Shown: one piece after another, positions 53,360 to 62,451 of the stretch
How positions within the stretch are numbered: position 1 is the first letter of the stretch
Layout: each line of letters opens with the position of its first letter
Source of the DNA: Oligella ureolytica DSM 18253
GTDB taxonomy: Bacteria > Pseudomonadota > Gammaproteobacteria > Burkholderiales > Burkholderiaceae_B
Assembly (NCBI RefSeq): GCF_000373745.1
Contig: NZ_KB892279.1
Location: forward strand, 94,825-158,824
DNA length: 64,000 bases
Direction: 5' to 3'
Made by a program: the position numbers and the translations under genes
Notes under the pieces: generated by a model
What the model saw: the letters and a program-made list of their open reading frames with translations, nothing else
Told to the model about the DNA's origin: nothing
Database searches by the model: none

Positions 53360-54757
53360 ATGAAAGCACCTGAATTATTATTACCCGCCGGCGGTTTAGA
53401 GCGCATGCGTGCAGCTTACGACTATGGCGCTGATGCCGTTTATGCCGGTAGCCCACGTTATTCCTTGCGTGTGCGCAACAACGAATTCGCTAAACTAAGC
53501 GTGTTAGAGCAAGCGATTACAGAAGCGCACCAGCGTGGTAAAAAGTTTTACCTAACGGTCAATACGCTTCCGCACAACAACAAATTAAAAACCTTCATCA
53601 GCGATATGGAACCCCTTATTGCAATGAAGCCTGATGCCCTAATTATGGCTGACCCCGGCCTCATCATGACCGTGCGCGAGCGTTGGCCCGAGGTGCCCGT
53701 TCACCTATCAGTACAAGCCAACACCACCAACCATTGGGGTGTACGCTTCTGGCAAAATGTAGGTATTGAGCGCATTATTCTATCGCGTGAGTTATCGATC
53801 AAAGAAATTGCTGAAATTCGTCAGGAAGTGCCTGATATGGAGTTGGAAGTGTTTGTGCACGGTGCTCTCTGTATCGCCTACTCCGGTCGCTGTTTATTAT
53901 CCGGTTATTTCAATCACCGCGATCCTAACCAAGGTACCTGCACCAATGCCTGTCGTTGGAATTACACCATGTATGACTCTGAAAATGATCATACGGGTAC
54001 ACCGGCACCAGCCGCCCTTGAAGGCTTTGACTTTGAAAAAGCCAAAGAAGAAGCAGATAGCCAGTTTGAAGGAATTAATGGCCAAAAGCGTCACCCGCTT
54101 GCCGACAATGTCTACTTTATCGAAGAGACAAACCGTCCCGGTTCCTACATGCCCATCATGGAAGATGAGCATGGCACCTACATCATGAACTCAAAAGATC
54201 TGCGCGCTATCGAAACCGTCGCTAAGCTAGCGGAAATTGGTGTAGATTCTCTAAAAATTGAGGGGCGCACAAAATCAGTGTATTACGTCGCTCGAACAGC
54301 CCAAGCATATCGCCGCGCAATTGATGACGCGATCGCCGGCAAACCATTTGATTACAGCTTATTAGCTGATCTCGAGGGTTTAGCCAACCGTGGTTATACC
54401 AGCGGCTTCTTAGAGCGTCACCAAACGCAAGATTATCAAAACTACTTAGACGGTCACTCGCGCTCCAAGCGTAGTCAATTCGTTGGTCAAGTCACTGAGA
54501 TCAATGATGAGGGTTGGGCGCTGGTTGATGTCAAAAACCACTTCCGCGTGGGCGATGAAATCGAGATCATCCACCCTAGCGGTAATCAAACCGTCCGCCT
54601 AGAGCAAATGCTACGTAATGGTGAGCCTACCGATGTTGCTGCAGGTAGCGGTATCTTCGTACAAATTCCGGGTATGATGGGCAAAGAAAAAGCCCTTATT
54701 GCTCGCATCCTTCCGGATGAGCCTAAGCGCGAAGCACAGGTTGAAGTGATTGGCTAA
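53360..54757 (+). CDS. trhP: Peptidase U32-family tRNA hydroxylation protein TrhP (YegQ)
   Basis: The 465-residue protein begins with APELLLPAGGLERMRAAYDYGADAVY and carries the U32 signature ending with cysteines in HGALCIAYSGRCLLSGY and CTNACRWNY (about residues 173-200), likely iron-sulfur ligands. In E. coli YegQ/TrhP is needed for the prephenate-dependent route to 5-hydroxyuridine at tRNA position 34. Despite the name, protease activity is not expected. An insert near 210-245 is rich in acidic residues. Confidence 0.9.
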   Translation: MKAPELLLPAGGLERMRAAYDYGADAVYAGSPRYSLRVRNNEFAKLSVLEQAITEAHQRGKKFYLTVNTLPHNNKLKTFISDMEPLIAMKPDALIMADPGLIMTVRERWPEVPVHLSVQANTTNHWGVRFWQNVGIERIILSRELSIKEIAEIRQEVPDMELEVFVHGALCIAYSGRCLLSGYFNHRDPNQGTCTNACRWNYTMYDSENDHTGTPAPAALEGFDFEKAKEEADSQFEGINGQKRHPLADNVYFIEETNRPGSYMPIMEDEHGTYIMNSKDLRAIETVAKLAEIGVDSLKIEGRTKSVYYVARTAQAYRRAIDDAIAGKPFDYSLLADLEGLANRGYTSGFLERHQTQDYQNYLDGHSRSKRSQFVGQVTEINDEGWALVDVKNHFRVGDEIEIIHPSGNQTVRLEQMLRNGEPTDVAAGSGIFVQIPGMMGKEKALIARILPDEPKREAQVEVIG

Positions 54758-54800
54758 TAATCAATAAAGCATTGATATAGTGACATAAAGTGATATAAGA

Positions 54801-54838
54801 AAAACAGCTGCTAAGTATTTTTAGCAGCTGTTTTATTT
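54801..54838 (+). terminator. Rho-independent terminator after trhP
   Basis: AAAACAGCTGCTAA and TTAGCAGCTGTTTT form a 14-bp perfect stem, followed by ATTT. Confidence 0.9.
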
Positions 54839-54848
54839 GGCCCGCAAT

Positions 54849-55478
54849 CTAAAACATATGGCGACGCAATGGACGGCGGTCCCTTCTTGGTGGCGATTTT
54901 TTTGGGGATTCCCTTCTTATCATCGTAGGACTAGGGCCATCAACAATAAACTTTACCGGCCTCGATTGTGCTCTAACTCGTGTGCGTTTCATTGCTTGAG
55001 GATTAGCCGTGGATTGGGCTGGAGCCCTAGCTTGAAGCGGAGACTTGCTTCGATACCTGTGTTCAGGCTGAGATCTAGGTTTAGGTCGAGCACTCGCTTG
55101 GTGATACGACGACCATTTTTGCTTTCGACGATTCGTAACAAACCAAGTTGCAGCTCCGATAACCAAAGGTGCCCACCAAGGTGAAGAACGCGAATACTTT
55201 GACTTTTTAACCCCACGCATTAAGAACTGAGCCACTAATAAACTCACTTTAGGGTGGCGCTCTATATATGAAAATAAACCATGCGAAATACTCGTTCCCT
55301 GTACCTTGGCCACTACCGCATCAATGACATTCTGTTTGATTGTGGATGGCTTCACATCGTTGACAATTCTTCGCGCCTGCAAGCTGATCAATTCACGCTC
55401 TGCGTAAATTTTTGCTACCAACAAAGCCTTGTGCTTGGCTCTCTGCTCTTGGGGACTAAGGGTAGAATTATTAGACAT
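54849..55478 (-). CDS. YqjK-like basic membrane-associated protein
   Basis: The 209-residue protein has a Lys/Arg/Glu-rich N-terminal region (RAKHKALLVAKIYAERELI), a short hydrophobic stretch near 125-140 (WWAPLVIGAATWFV), and a C-terminal third rich in Arg, Pro and Ser. Position and N-terminal pattern suggest the YqjK partner of the yqjD-yqjE-yqjK set, but similarity is weak. It starts 2 bp after the yqjE-like stop with AAGGAG within that gene. Function unknown. Confidence 0.6.
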   Translation of the reverse strand: MSNNSTLSPQEQRAKHKALLVAKIYAERELISLQARRIVNDVKPSTIKQNVIDAVVAKVQGTSISHGLFSYIERHPKVSLLVAQFLMRGVKKSKYSRSSPWWAPLVIGAATWFVTNRRKQKWSSYHQASARPKPRSQPEHRYRSKSPLQARAPAQSTANPQAMKRTRVRAQSRPVKFIVDGPSPTMIRRESPKKSPPRRDRRPLRRHMF

Positions 55479-55480
55479 AA

Positions 55481-55933
55481 CTAAAACTCCTTAGAACGAT
55501 TGTCATTGCTTGATGACGCTGAAGTTGATCTAGCAGCTGGAGAGTCTTCTGTAAATGGAGGTGCTGTCAACAACTCACCTTTAATTTTTGCGGCATCGTC
55601 TTTAAACACTTGGATGCTACTGGCAAATGGGATTGCTTCAGCAAACAAACTCTTCACCCTTGCCACGCAAAACATGGCGACAATAGCATAAAACACTGTC
55701 ATTCCGCCAATTACAGCAAAACGATAAGGACTATCCCAGACCAACATCAAGATTAAAAAGGATAAGCCTAAGAGAAAAAAAGCCGCTAAGATTGCTGTCG
55801 CAATCGCATACATAACAACCGATACTAATCGCTCACGCTCCTCAGCAAGCTCTAGGCTAATCAACTCCACCCGATTACTAAGCATGGCTGCCACGGTACC
55901 TAACAATTCTTTTGAATTCTGACCTAGAGACAT
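55481..55933 (-). CDS. YqjE-like (phage-holin-superfamily) membrane protein
   Basis: From the ATG at 55933 the protein is 150 residues. It has an amphipathic start (NRVELISLELAEERERLVS), two membrane helices (about 42-70 and 76-98), and a Ser-rich acidic tail. This is the YqjE/holin III superfamily architecture, usually found beside YqjD, and is not evidence of phage. A GTG two codons upstream is less well placed. It lies between the yqjD-like and yqjK-like genes. Confidence 0.75.
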   Translation of the reverse strand: MSLGQNSKELLGTVAAMLSNRVELISLELAEERERLVSVVMYAIATAILAAFFLLGLSFLILMLVWDSPYRFAVIGGMTVFYAIVAMFCVARVKSLFAEAIPFASSIQVFKDDAAKIKGELLTAPPFTEDSPAARSTSASSSNDNRSKEF

Positions 55934-55958
55934 AATCACTAACTCTTTCTAAAGTACT

Positions 55959-56011
55959 AAAAAAGCGCCAAGTCTATCTAGAGAAACCTAGACCTACTAA
56001 GGCGCTTTTTT
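55959..56011 (-). terminator. Terminator between yqjD-like and yqjE-like genes
   Basis: AAAAAAGCGCC and GGCGCTTTTTT form an 11-bp outer stem with a large loop that has its own CTAG repeats. It can end the yqjD transcript, allowing high yqjD relative to yqjE. Confidence 0.75.
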
Positions 56012-56073
56012 AGCTATCTACGGAAATCTAATTATTTTGTTTCAGTATAGCTACCTGAATCTAGTAAAAAAGA

Positions 56074-56574
56074 TTAGCGACGACCGATAATCACGCCCAA
56101 TAACAAAGCGGCAACACTGGCAATACCAATAGTTGACCACGGGTTACGGTGTACGTATTCATCAGCCTCTTGGGCTAAATACTGACCGCGCTCAACCATA
56201 TCATCTTTGAACTCCAGTGCATGCTCATAAACCTCATCGGCATAGTCATGACCCTGTTCGTAAAGTCGTTGAGCCGCCTGACGACCGCGCTGATAACGCC
56301 CTTCGGCCCACTCTTTTCCTTCGCCTACCAATTCCTTACCTTGGTCCAAGAGGTTCTCCTTGGCTCCATCAAAACTCTGATAAGCAGCCTCTAAGGTTTG
56401 ACGTGCCTGTTGACGTAACTCTCTCGCTGTTTCTTCATTAGACTTTTTAGCTTGGACAAGAATTTTTTCAGCGTCTTTAATCGCATTTTGTAAGTTTGCC
56501 AAGAGCTCTTCTTCTGTTTGCTTAACAGTGTCTTTCATATCTTCTACAGTTGCTCGTACATCTTGTTTGGTCAT
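56074..56574 (-). CDS. YqjD/ElaB-type (DUF883) ribosome- and membrane-associated protein
   Basis: The 166-residue protein is a long helical, Glu/Lys/Gln-rich coiled-coil region ending in one C-terminal helix with the DUF883 signature (YVHRNPWSTIGIASVAALLLGVIIGRR; residues about 140-166). In E. coli YqjD and ElaB tether inactive ribosomes to the inner membrane in stationary phase. An AAGGAG precedes the ATG. It is first in the yqjD-yqjE-yqjK-like run, consistent with an envelope or stationary-phase role. Confidence 0.88.
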   Translation of the reverse strand: MTKQDVRATVEDMKDTVKQTEEELLANLQNAIKDAEKILVQAKKSNEETARELRQQARQTLEAAYQSFDGAKENLLDQGKELVGEGKEWAEGRYQRGRQAAQRLYEQGHDYADEVYEHALEFKDDMVERGQYLAQEADEYVHRNPWSTIGIASVAALLLGVIIGRR

Positions 56575-56706
56575 TTTTACTCTCCTTAGAAGTTTAATGT
56601 AAATGACTACAGTTATAGTTGTAACGCAGAATCGTTTAACTTATCAAGTAATTAATGATTTTATTACCCTTGGCAATATTTACTGACATGCTAATAAGGC
56701 AACGAA

Positions 56707-57342
56707 TTAATCCTTTTGGCGGGTACCGAAAATACGATCACCAGCATCACCCAGACCCGGCAAAATATAGTTATTTTCATCTAAGGCATCATCGATAGCA
56801 GCGGTATAAATCTGTACATCCGGATGCTTAGAGAGCACGGCATCAACACCAGCCGGAGCCGCTGTCAATACTAGGGCACGGATATCTTTACAGCCGGCTT
56901 GCTTAAGCATATCAATCGTCGCCACCATTGAGCTGCCTGTCGCCAGCATCGGATCAATAATAATAGCCAAACGCTGATCTAAGTCTTCTACTAGCTTTTT
57001 TAAATACGTGGCAGCTTCAAATGTTGTCTCATCACGGGCAATACCAACCGCACTCACCTTAGCACTCGGAATCAAGGTTAAAACACCATCTAACATACCG
57101 ATACCTGCACGTAAAATCGGGACCACAGTCACTTTTTTACCACTAAGCTTTTGTACTTTAACCGGGCCATTCCAACCCTGGGTTTCGGTTTCTTCTAAAA
57201 GGAAATCCTTAGTCGCTTCATAAGTCAGTAACGTACTTACTTCACCTGCTAATTCACGAAAACTCTTTGTACTTAAATTAATATCTCGCATCAAACCAAG
57301 TTTATGCTGAACTAGAGGATGCTTTACTTCGTAAATAGCCAT
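56707..57342 (-). CDS. upp: Uracil phosphoribosyltransferase
   Basis: The 211-residue type I PRTase has the PRPP-binding loop [10 protein letters not shown] and the C-terminal uracil-binding [21 protein letters not shown] region. It salvages uracil to UMP. The ATG at 57342 is chosen over one at 57372 because GGAG stands before it and the family starts [10 protein letters not shown]. It appears monocistronic. Its promoter should lie in the next 100 bp; a TATAAT at 57422-57427 (minus strand) has a weak -35. Confidence 0.95.
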   Translation of the reverse strand: MAIYEVKHPLVQHKLGLMRDINLSTKSFRELAGEVSTLLTYEATKDFLLEETETQGWNGPVKVQKLSGKKVTVVPILRAGIGMLDGVLTLIPSAKVSAVGIARDETTFEAATYLKKLVEDLDQRLAIIIDPMLATGSSMVATIDMLKQAGCKDIRALVLTAAPAGVDAVLSKHPDVQIYTAAIDDALDENNYILPGLGDAGDRIFGTRQKD

Positions 57343-57595
57343 AAATACTCCGAAAAATGAAGAGGTGGACAAAAGGATCTTTAATCAACAGTAGTCTATC
57401 AAAATTAGAGGAGATTGGTGGATTATAGAGAAGCTCTTTGCTGAGAATCGACGTTTTTATCATTTAGTCTTTAGTGCCTTAAATCTCTTCAAGCATGTTA
57501 AATCTGAACCTTGATTTATTAAAAAACACTTAATGTATTGATATAACGATTTGTCGTTTGTAAAAACTTCTTTAGATGGCAGTGATCTATTATGA

Positions 57596-57618
57596 GTTTA
57601 TTGGACACAAAACCCTCA
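57596..57618 (+). repeat. Imperfect 23-bp direct repeat, copy 1
   Basis: 20 of 23 positions match the copy at 58377-58399; both share GACACAAAACC. This copy sits just past the truncated end of the metallo-beta-lactamase-fold pseudogene. Confidence 0.6.
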
Positions 57619-57627
57619 GGGGGTGTA

Positions 57628-58187
57628 CTACTCCAACGCCTGATCCACCTCATTACGCCAGTTCGTATCACCCACAAGATACAATGACTTATACGTCGGT
57701 GCTTCAAACACTACGCCCATGGCCTCAACTAAGAATCCGGCTAGTTCAGGAATAGCGAACATCAGTAAAGCCCTGACTACAAATCAGGTCGGCATCCGCC
57801 TGGCGTTGTGCAAATAGTGGAATATCTTTAGGCAAGGCTTCTTATGCTGCATCACCCCAGTGGTCAAGATGCGTATACGTAACCACCACAGCATCCACAC
57901 CATCTATTACCTCGTCAACAGACATGGGCAGCTCCACGAGCGGATTCCGCAACTCACTGCGGTAGGTATCATCAAAGCCAGGATAGGCACCCTTGACTGA
58001 TAGCAACGGGACAATCAAAAAAGTTGTATCACCGAAGGTAATTTTTACGGTCGCATTGCGAATCTGTTGCAACTGCACTTCCTCAGTTGCTGCCGGTGCG
58101 GCGTCTGTCTGACGCATAAGAAGACACCCCGGTAAAGATCAAGCTCATACCTAAGGCTAGCAGACCCATTAGTTTTTTAATTTTCAT
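57628..58187 (-). pseudogene. Broken metallo-beta-lactamase-fold hydrolase with signal peptide
   Basis: The remnant runs from an ATG at 58187 with AGGAG upstream and a signal peptide (MKIKKLMGLLALGMS...). A frameshift follows near 58100. The reading then continues as KITFGDTTFLIVPLLSVKGA and reaches the zinc motif THLDHWGDAA, where an in-frame TAA (57842-57844) interrupts DAA-EALPKDIP. A deletion and frameshift after GFTDVR lead to IPELAGFLVEAMG and end at WRNEVDQALE-stop. About a quarter of the normal C-terminus is gone. The parent would be a UlaG-like periplasmic MBL-fold metallohydrolase. Confidence 0.88.
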
Positions 58188-58414
58188 TTCATCACTCCTA
58201 TCGTTCTTTAAAAAGTTGCTTAACACAAAATCATAAGCATAGAGGTATTTTAAGCACGGCAGAGAAGTATAAAAAGTGGCCTATAAGCCATTAATAAATC
58301 ATTTTGCGCCATTATCGATGGTGAGAGCATGACACTGACTACCCTCCTCCGGTACCTTTAACTAACTATCGACTATGTTTAATTGACACAAAACCATCAC
58401 TACGATAAATTTAG
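58188..58414. other. Divergent region between the two pseudogenes
   Basis: It holds what would have been the shared promoter region of the hydrolase and regulator remnants. No intact gene. A short plus-strand ATG at 58329 (MTLTTLLRYL) ends at once. Confidence 0.4.
58377..58399 (+). repeat. Imperfect 23-bp direct repeat, copy 2
   Basis: Pairs with 57596-57618 (20 of 23 identical). It sits just upstream of the truncated start of the FtrA-like pseudogene. Confidence 0.6.
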
Positions 58415-58726
58415 GTCAATCACGGATTAGAGGTAGTAGCAGATGCGGATATCGTCATTATCCCTGCATGGAGCGATCCAGAACAGGCCACAACCCATTG
58501 GGCTGCACGAGAGGCCTTTGCCCGACGCTTTCCAAACGCCTTATTTCTTTCTCATGCTCTTTATATAGACGACGGCAATATCGTGACCTCTGCCGGCACT
58601 GTCGCTGCCATTGATTGTTGCCTGCATTTGGTGCGACAACGACATGGCCCTGAGGTGGCAAATCACATGGCACGCTTACTCGGCACTTCCCCTTCTGCCT
58701 ATCGTCGTACTTTTTTCAATCACTGA
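58415..58726 (+). pseudogene. Remnant of an FtrA/GlxA-type (DJ-1/AraC) transcriptional regulator
   Basis: One open frame, with no proper start, joins three pieces of a regulator normally about 320 residues long. ADADIVIIPAWSDP comes from the DJ-1/PfpI-like N-terminal domain. ATTHWAAREAFARRFPN through IDCCLHLVRQRHG is the core of that domain, after the catalytic-type loop has been lost. LLGTSPSAYRRTF is the extreme end of the AraC helix-turn-helix. The intervening parts, including most of the DNA-binding domain, are deleted. It cannot work as a regulator. Confidence 0.85.
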
Positions 58727-58878
58727 GCGCAGTAAAAACAAGCCATCACCGGTTCTTTTGATAAATTTGGTGCAATGCAGTACAGACAAATACTAATTGG
58801 CTTAGCCGATGTGATCTACTATGATGACTTACATTAAATACCTATGATTAAAAACCAGCTTTTCTTATTAGTGGTTAT

Positions 58879-60687
58879 ATGCCTATCAAAACATTACCCG
58901 AACACTGCACCGCTGATCCTGAGTTTGTAAACACGACGCATGAGATTGCCGAAACAATGATGCGTGGCTTTAATAAGCACTATCGTATCTTTCGATCGTT
59001 TTCGGCGCGCGCTAAGGAGGCTTTTGAAGCACAAGACTGGCAGTATATCCAACGCTTGGTCGCCGACCGGATCCAAATCTACGATCAGCGCGTTGCCGAG
59101 ACGATTATTGAATTACGGGAAAATTTTGCGGAGGTTATTCTAAACGAAGAGACTTGGCGTTTTGCGAAGACCGCTTATATCGCTTTGTTAGTTGATCACC
59201 ACCAACCGGAACTTGCTGAAACCTTTTTTAATTCAGTATCTACCAAGCTCCTAGACAAAGCCTACTACCGCAATCAGTTTATTTTTGTAAAACCTGCAGC
59301 AGCCACAGAATACATTGACTCTGATCGCGGTACGTTTAAATCCTTTTATCCGCAAAGCAGTCAATTACATTGCTGCTTTAGCCAAGCGATAGATTTCTTT
59401 GATTGGCAGGTGCCCTTTGCACACAAGGAAAGTGATGTTAATAAAATTAACGACGCACTTTTAAATCATTTAGGCAATAACTACCTCCTAAATGAGCTCA
59501 ATCTGCATGTACAGGTTTTACAGTCACCCTTTTTCCGTAATAAATGCGCCTACATCATGGGGCAAATCATTAATGGTCATGCTCGACATCCTTTTGCTAT
59601 TGCGATTATGCACAACGCTGAGGGTCAATTAATTGTCGATGCGGTACTCTTTGACCCCCAACACATTTCTGTGCTTTTCTCCTTTGCTAGGGCTTATTTT
59701 CTAGTGTCTATGGATGTGCCTTCAGGTTATGTGAATTTTTTACTGCAATTGATGCCAATGCGTAACAAAGCAGATATGTACGCCATGCTGGGTTTACATA
59801 AGCAGAGTAAAAACATCTTCTGGCGCGATTTTTTACAGCATCTACATTATTCTGAAGATCAATTTATATTAGCTCCCGGAATTAAGGGTCTAGTCATGAC
59901 GGTCTTTACTTTGCCATCATTTCCGTTTGTATTTAAAGTGATCAAAGATAAGTTTGGACCAAATAAAAATTTTGACCAAGCTTATGTACGTGACAAATAC
60001 CTCTTAGTCAAAAAACACGACCGTGTCGGTCGTATGGCTGACACTCTGGAGTACTCTAATGTCGCTATTCCCCGCCATCGCTGCAGCGAAGAAATGATTG
60101 AGGAGCTGCGCCAATTGGCCCCCTCACAATTAGAGGAGACAGACGAGTTTATTATTGTTAAGCATTGCTACGTTGAGCGACGCCTCAAGCCACTTAATCT
60201 CTACTTACTGGACGCTACGGATACTGAAAAAGAACGAGTCATTATCGATTACGGTAATGCGTTAAAAGAGCTTGCCTCAGCCAATATTTTCCCCGGTGAT
60301 ATGCTCTTTAAAAACTTCGGTCTCACTCGTTTTGGTCGAGTGATTTTCTATGACTATGACGAAATTGAATACATGACGGACTGTCAGTTTAGAGAAATTC
60401 CTCCTGCCCCCTATCCTGAATTAGAAATGTCCGGCGAGGTGTGGTATCCGGTCAATAAAAATGATGTTTTTCCGGAAGAGTTTGGCACCTTTTTATTAGG
60501 GGATCCGGTTGTTCGCAAGACATTTATGCAGCATCATCGTGACCTCCTCACTGCTGAGTTTTGGCAAAGCAAAAAAGAGCGTATCATGCTCGGCCAAATG
60601 GATGACTTCTATCCATACCCTGAAGAAGTGCGATTTACCAACAATGACGATGGAAAAACCAAATACCACGGACAGTTAGAAGATTAG
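58879..60687 (+). CDS. aceK: Isocitrate dehydrogenase kinase/phosphatase
   Basis: The 602-residue protein matches AceK over its full length, with the regulatory N-terminal half and the kinase-like C-terminal half (PFVFKVIKDKFGPNK, MADTLEYSNVA, and the DYDEIEYMTDCQF metal/catalytic segment near 490). It phosphorylates and dephosphorylates isocitrate dehydrogenase, steering carbon into the glyoxylate bypass on acetate or fatty acids. Neither aceA nor aceB is beside it, unlike enteric bacteria. The ribosome-binding site is weak. Confidence 0.94.
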   Translation: MPIKTLPEHCTADPEFVNTTHEIAETMMRGFNKHYRIFRSFSARAKEAFEAQDWQYIQRLVADRIQIYDQRVAETIIELRENFAEVILNEETWRFAKTAYIALLVDHHQPELAETFFNSVSTKLLDKAYYRNQFIFVKPAAATEYIDSDRGTFKSFYPQSSQLHCCFSQAIDFFDWQVPFAHKESDVNKINDALLNHLGNNYLLNELNLHVQVLQSPFFRNKCAYIMGQIINGHARHPFAIAIMHNAEGQLIVDAVLFDPQHISVLFSFARAYFLVSMDVPSGYVNFLLQLMPMRNKADMYAMLGLHKQSKNIFWRDFLQHLHYSEDQFILAPGIKGLVMTVFTLPSFPFVFKVIKDKFGPNKNFDQAYVRDKYLLVKKHDRVGRMADTLEYSNVAIPRHRCSEEMIEELRQLAPSQLEETDEFIIVKHCYVERRLKPLNLYLLDATDTEKERVIIDYGNALKELASANIFPGDMLFKNFGLTRFGRVIFYDYDEIEYMTDCQFREIPPAPYPELEMSGEVWYPVNKNDVFPEEFGTFLLGDPVVRKTFMQHHRDLLTAEFWQSKKERIMLGQMDDFYPYPEEVRFTNNDDGKTKYHGQLED

Positions 60688-60799
60688 TTGTTTTGCCGGG
60701 CTCACTTTATTACAATTTATAGATGTCATGAAGTTGTCATTACATAATGCTATTATCTTCTCTATTAATGGGCATTAGTCAACATGACAGGAGTCTTTA

Positions 60800-61333
60800 A
60801 TGAAGCTGAGCAAACTGGAGTTACTGGGTGACACAGACACGAGGTTGTTTTTTTGGCTATCGGCACATAACCAAAAAAGAGCCATCGCTGTCTTAAGCCA
60901 GATCCTCTCTACCATGGGTAATGGTCCGCTCTACGCACTCATCGGTATGAGCTTGTGGATGTGGGGTGGCGATAGTGGCAAAACTTTATTTTACGCCGGT
61001 GTTATCGCTTATTGTTTTGAACTGCCGATTTACTACATACTCAAAAACAGCATCAAACGTGATCGCCCTTGTTATAAGATTGTCGATGTTGTCAGTCTAA
61101 TCACCCCTTCCGACAAGTTTAGTTTTCCTTCGGGTCATACAGCCGCAGCCTTTGTATTTGCCAATATTGTCGTGGCATTTTTCCCCTCATTGTCCATACC
61201 GCTCTATCTTTTTGCAACCTTAGTCGGCCTCTCCCGAGTCATGCTGGGCGTACATTATCCCGGTGATATTTTAGCCGGTATGGTGTTGGGCTTAGCCTGT
61301 TCATGGGCCGCATTAGCCTTGGTGATTGGATAA
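60800..61333 (+). CDS. PAP2-family membrane phosphatase
   Basis: The 177-residue protein has five to six helices and the complete phosphatidic-acid-phosphatase motif set: K-x6-RP at 82-90, PSGH at 110-113, and SR-x5-H-x3-D at 145-156. The substrate is probably a lipid phosphate such as undecaprenyl pyrophosphate or phosphatidate. GGAG precedes the ATG. It sits 24 bp before the glycosyltransferase-like gene, a likely two-gene unit acting on lipid carriers or glycolipids. Confidence 0.9.
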   Translation: MKLSKLELLGDTDTRLFFWLSAHNQKRAIAVLSQILSTMGNGPLYALIGMSLWMWGGDSGKTLFYAGVIAYCFELPIYYILKNSIKRDRPCYKIVDVVSLITPSDKFSFPSGHTAAAFVFANIVVAFFPSLSIPLYLFATLVGLSRVMLGVHYPGDILAGMVLGLACSWAALALVIG

Positions 61334-61357
61334 TAATTTTTATTCTGGGTTGTTCAA

Positions 61358-62392
61358 GTGAAGATTCTTTATGGTGTACAGGGTACGGGCAACGGTCATA
61401 TTACACGTGCACGCGTGATGCTACCCGCACTACAAGCAGCCGGTTGCGAGGTTGATTTTATATTTAGTGGTCGCGATCAAGACGCTTACTTCGATATGGA
61501 CATGTTCGGTGATTATCAAGCTTATAAGGGCTTTTCATTTTATAGTCACCAAGGCTCAGTGGATTGGTTCAAAACAGTCACAGAAGCCTCTCCGGTTCGC
61601 TACTTGACCGACCTGAAAGATCTCAATGTCAAAAGCTATGACTTAGTGCTCACCGATTTTGAACCGCTAAGCGCATGGGCTGCCAGACTGCAAGGAGTTC
61701 CGTCCATCGGTTTAGCACATCAATATGCCTTGTGCTACCCTATCCCCGGTACGGAGAAATCACCACTCTTAGCGCCGGCCATCAAAAGCTTCGCGCCGGC
61801 CAAATACTATTTAGGCGTACACTGGGCCGCTTATAATGCCCCGATCATTCCTCCGCTCATCTCTATGAATCATGAGCAGGCAACGAGCGAAGAAGACTTT
61901 ATCATGGTGTATTTGCCGTTTGAAGACATCACAACCGTCGTCAATTGGCTACAAAAAATCCCACAACAGCAGTTTATATATTATTGCCAGACAGACGAAG
62001 CCGTACAGGACAAAAACGTTTTATTAAAACCTCTGAGCCGTACAAATTTCCCTAACGATCTACGCGCCTGTTCCGGCGTCATCTGTAACACCGGCTTTGG
62101 TTTATGTAGTGAAGCCATGGTGTTGGGCAAAAAAATATACACTAAAGCACTGGCTAAGCAAGTTGAGCAGTACTCAAACGGCAGGATCCTGGAAGACTTA
62201 AACCGCGCCGTTGTGTTTACTGAATTTGAGACGGCACCACTCGAGGAATGGCTAGCACGCCCTAATCACCCGCGTGCGATTTTTCCATCGGTAGCCGAAG
62301 AGGTGGCTGCTTGGATAGCTAAACAAAACTACCATAACACCCAGTCATTGGTCGATAGTTTGTGGGCCAAATCACAGCATATTCAAGTTTAA
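61358..62392 (+). CDS. MJ1255-family glycosyltransferase-like protein
   Basis: The 344-residue protein starts GTG and has the GT-B-type N-terminal ILYGVQGTGNGHITRARVMLPAL, the internal LVLTDFEPLSAWAA, and the C-terminal SGVICNTGFGLCSEAMVLGKK donor-binding pattern. This is the MJ1255/VC2487 family, related to MurG-like enzymes. The acceptor is unknown; the adjacent PAP2 phosphatase suggests a lipid-linked product. The ribosome-binding site is weak. Confidence 0.8.
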   Translation: MKILYGVQGTGNGHITRARVMLPALQAAGCEVDFIFSGRDQDAYFDMDMFGDYQAYKGFSFYSHQGSVDWFKTVTEASPVRYLTDLKDLNVKSYDLVLTDFEPLSAWAARLQGVPSIGLAHQYALCYPIPGTEKSPLLAPAIKSFAPAKYYLGVHWAAYNAPIIPPLISMNHEQATSEEDFIMVYLPFEDITTVVNWLQKIPQQQFIYYCQTDEAVQDKNVLLKPLSRTNFPNDLRACSGVICNTGFGLCSEAMVLGKKIYTKALAKQVEQYSNGRILEDLNRAVVFTEFETAPLEEWLARPNHPRAIFPSVAEEVAAWIAKQNYHNTQSLVDSLWAKSQHIQV

Positions 62393-62437
62393 AAAAACTC
62401 CACTCTAAACCGTCGGTATAATCGATTTAAAGTGGAG
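62388..62437 (-). terminator. Terminator of the DASS transporter gene
   Basis: On the minus strand CTCCACT and AGTGGAG (62398-62404 and 62431-62437) with inner TTTA/TAAA form a hairpin followed by TTTTTTTAAAC. It overlaps the last codon of the convergent glycosyltransferase-like gene. Confidence 0.8.
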
Positions 62438-62451
62438 CGTTGAGATATTAA

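Noticed and set aside
55481..55933. Prophage holin
   Set aside because: The superfamily name suggests phage, but the YqjD-YqjE-YqjK context and absence of other phage genes point to a normal chromosomal cluster.
57519..57707. Minus-strand open frame at the end of the MBL remnant
   Set aside because: Wrong frame: the true hydrolase words (VGDTNWRNEVDQALE) are read in a different frame of the same DNA.
58458..58673. Minus-strand open frame opposite the FtrA remnant
   Set aside because: The plus strand spells out clear FtrA/GlxA protein sequence; the opposite frame is a shadow.
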